Positions 6,436 through 7,673 of a stretch of 7,673 bases of DNA are shown piece after piece. The stretch comes from Rubrivivax sp. (lineage in GTDB: Bacteria; Pseudomonadota; Gammaproteobacteria; Burkholderiales; Burkholderiaceae_C). A model generated the notes under the pieces. The model did no database searches, was not told the origin of the DNA, and was given only the letters and a program-made list of their open reading frames with translations. The translations under genes were made by a program, and so were the position numbers. The DNA is taken from assembly GCA_027484885.1 (NCBI GenBank), contig JAIXSD010000033.1, positions 1 to 7,673 on the forward strand, written 5' to 3'. Positions within the stretch are counted from its first letter, which is position 1, and every line of letters starts with the position of its first letter.

Positions 6436-7059
6436 ATGAAACCGATCCGTTTGATGCTGATGAGCGCCCTGCTGGCCGGCCTGCCCGCGGCCACCTGGGC
6501 ACAAACCAAACCCAGCGCTGCCGCCAAGCCGGCTGCGGCCGCACCGGCCCCCGCCGCCGCGCCGCAATTGCAGGCGGCAGGCAGCGAACTCACTTTCGTC
6601 AGCCGCCAGATGGGCGTGCCGGTGGAAGGCCGCTTCAAGAAATTCGACGCCCAGCTGAGCTTTGACCCCAAGAAGCCCGAGGCCGGCCGCGTCGCCTTCA
6701 CCATCGACCTGACCAGCGCCAGCATCGGCGCGCCCGAGTTCGACGCCGAGCTGGGCAAGGCCGCCTGGTTCGACAGCAAGCGCCTGCCGCAAGCCAGCTT
6801 CCAAAGCAGCGCCATCAAGGCCCTGGGCGGCGGCAAGTTCGAAGTCAGCGGCAAGCTGAGCCTGAAAGGCCAGACCCGCGATCTGAGCGTGCCCATCAGC
6901 CTGAGCCAGGCCGGCGGCATCACCACCGCGAACGGCAGCTTTGTGCTCAAGCGCCTGGAGTTCAAGATCGGTGACGGCGAATGGGCCGACACCTCCATGG
7001 TTGCCAACGAAGTGCAGGTGAAGTTCAAGCTGTTGTTCAGCGGCGTGGCGGCGCTCTGA
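6436..7059 (+). CDS. YceI-family periplasmic protein with Ala/Pro linker (first paralogue)
   Basis: A 207-residue exported protein of the YceI family, lipocalin-like barrels that bind long isoprenoid-type lipids such as polyprenyl chains or quinones. A signal peptide covers residues 1-22 (positive MKPIR, hydrophobic core, AWA before Q23). An Ala/Pro/Lys linker follows at about 24-43. The YceI domain occupies about 47-207, with landmarks MGVPVEGRFKKFDAQLSFDP, AAWFDSKRLPQASFQS and GKLSLKGQTRDLSVPI. The usual N-terminal Asp-x-x-His-Ser/Thr motif is replaced by AGSELTFV, and the Cys pair of the second paralogue is absent, so the two proteins are not simple copies. AAAGG lies 8 bases upstream of the ATG. 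It probably belongs to one operon with b561 and the second YceI gene. The lipid ligand cannot be read from the sequence. Confidence 0.92.
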   Translation: MKPIRLMLMSALLAGLPAATWAQTKPSAAAKPAAAAPAPAAAPQLQAAGSELTFVSRQMGVPVEGRFKKFDAQLSFDPKKPEAGRVAFTIDLTSASIGAPEFDAELGKAAWFDSKRLPQASFQSSAIKALGGGKFEVSGKLSLKGQTRDLSVPISLSQAGGITTANGSFVLKRLEFKIGDGEWADTSMVANEVQVKFKLLFSGVAAL

Positions 7060-7099
7060 GCCCGCGCAGCGCACGGCCTGCTCCAAAAATTTTCCCCGT

Positions 7100-7114
7100 C
7101 CCTTTTTTCCAAAC
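7100..7114 (+). repeat. T-tract leader element, copy 2
   Basis: CCCTTTTTTCCAAAC differs from copy 1 at one of 15 positions and begins 44 bases before the second yceI-type start. Other A/T tracts surround it: AAAAATTTT at 7085-7093 and seven T at 7115-7121. These stand out sharply in a GC-rich genome and suggest bent or easily melted DNA, or an unstructured leader. Confidence 0.45.
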
Positions 7115-7129
7115 TTTTTTTGACCCAGC

Positions 7130-7136
7130 AAGGAAG
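7130..7136 (+). promoter_or_regulatory. Strong ribosome binding site of second yceI-type gene
   Basis: AAGGAAG is followed by 7 bases and the ATG at 7144. It is the best Shine-Dalgarno match in the window, suggesting that this paralogue is translated more strongly than its neighbours. Confidence 0.7.
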
Positions 7137-7143
7137 CCCTGAG

Positions 7144-7673
7144 ATGAACAAGACCCTGATCGCCGCCCTGGCCCTGGCCGCCTCCAGCTTCGCGCAAGCG
7201 GAATCGGCCACCTACGCCATCGAGCCGACCCACACCTACGCCACCTTCGAGATCTCGCACTTCGGCGTGTCCACCAACCGCGGCCGCTTCGACAAGAAGG
7301 AAGGCACGGTCACCCTGGACCGCGCCGCCAAGACCGGCCGTGTCGAGCTGACCCTGCAAATGGCCAGCGTCAACACCGGCTCGGCCGCCTTCGACAAGCA
7401 CCTGCAAAGCGAAGACATCTTTGACGCCGGCAAGTTCGCCACCGCCAAGTTCGTGGGCGACAAGTTCAGCTTCAGCGGCGACAAGGTCACCGAAGTGGCC
7501 GGCGAACTGACCCTCAAGGGCAAGACCGCCCCGGTCACCCTGAAGGCCAACAATTTCGGCTGCTACCAAAGCCCCATGCTCAAGCGTGAAGTCTGCGGCG
7601 GCGACTTCGAAGCCACCATCGACCGCACCCAGTGGGGCGTGGACTACGGCCTGGCCTGGGGCTTCCCCAAGGC
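7144..7673 (+). CDS. YceI-family periplasmic protein (second paralogue, 3' end missing)
   Basis: A typical exported YceI protein; 176 codons are visible and the frame is open at the right edge. A signal peptide spans residues 1-19 (MNKTLIAALALAASSFAQA, cleavage before E20). The mature protein starts with the family hallmark YAIEPTHTYATFEISHFGV, followed by GRFDKKEGTVTLD, a SEDIFDAGKFATAKF segment and GELTLKGKTAPVTL. C140 and C151 flank the conserved PMLKREVCGGD stretch and may form a disulfide or a redox-sensitive pair in the periplasm. The visible end, WGVDYGLAWGFPK, usually lies 10-15 residues before the C-terminus, so little is missing. Binding of an isoprenoid lipid or quinone is the family expectation. 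It is 84 bases after the first paralogue, in the same direction, with its own strong ribosome site. Confidence 0.94.
   Translation, partial: MNKTLIAALALAASSFAQAESATYAIEPTHTYATFEISHFGVSTNRGRFDKKEGTVTLDRAAKTGRVELTLQMASVNTGSAAFDKHLQSEDIFDAGKFATAKFVGDKFSFSGDKVTEVAGELTLKGKTAPVTLKANNFGCYQSPMLKREVCGGDFEATIDRTQWGVDYGLAWGFPK

Noticed and set aside
7085..7121. A/T tracts after the first YceI gene as an intrinsic terminator
   Set aside because: No stable GC-rich stem lies directly before the T runs, and the next gene follows closely in the same direction with a strong ribosome site.
5797..7569. 590-codon minus-strand ORF opposite b561 and both YceI genes
   Set aside because: It spans three convincing plus-strand genes and their gaps, is very rich in Gly/Gln/Ala and has no recognisable domain. 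It is a product of third-position GC bias.

Overview
The window looks like chromosomal DNA from a GC-rich betaproteobacterium, most likely Burkholderiales of the Roseateles/Rubrivivax type. This rests on the very strong G/C bias at third codon positions, a cytochrome b561 gene followed by two yceI-type genes, and the styles of the histidine kinase and DUF2799 lipoprotein. The genus is inferred from gene style only. Coding density is high. I see no tRNA, rRNA, CRISPR array, insertion sequence or phage gene.

Left part, minus strand (bases 1-5552). Four genes are read leftwards in this order: an HD-domain protein of the PhnZ-like mixed-valent diiron oxygenase family (5552-4965), a small DUF2799-type outer-membrane lipoprotein (4876-4325), a membrane-bound hybrid sensor histidine kinase with a C-terminal receiver (4264-2432), and a CHASE4-like/GGDEF/EAL cyclic-di-GMP enzyme that runs off the left edge (2311-1). 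The gaps of 88, 60 and 120 bases allow partial co-transcription. Inverted repeats lie in the first and third gaps, so it may not be one operon. The last two genes are signalling proteins with membrane sensor regions; the first two do not obviously belong to the same pathway.

Centre (5553-5787). A 235-base divergent intergenic region separates the two strands and must hold the promoters for both directions. It contains three copies of CCGTGA spaced by 11 and 22 bases, a candidate regulator site. I could not pick a convincing -35/-10 pair.

Right part, plus strand (5788-7673). A four-helix cytochrome b561 is followed by two tandem, strongly diverged YceI-family proteins with signal peptides; the second is cut by the right edge. 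This b561/YceI partnership is also known from E. coli (yceJ-yceI). It fits a periplasmic module that handles isoprenoid or quinone-like lipids together with a membrane di-heme electron carrier. Both yceI genes are preceded by a nearly identical 15-base T-tract element.

Overall this is mostly an ordinary housekeeping and signalling region. The points most worth a second look are the PhnZ-like enzyme with no phosphonate genes beside it and an altered substrate-gate motif, the run of eleven acidic residues in the kinase ATP-binding domain, and the repeated leader element before the yceI genes.
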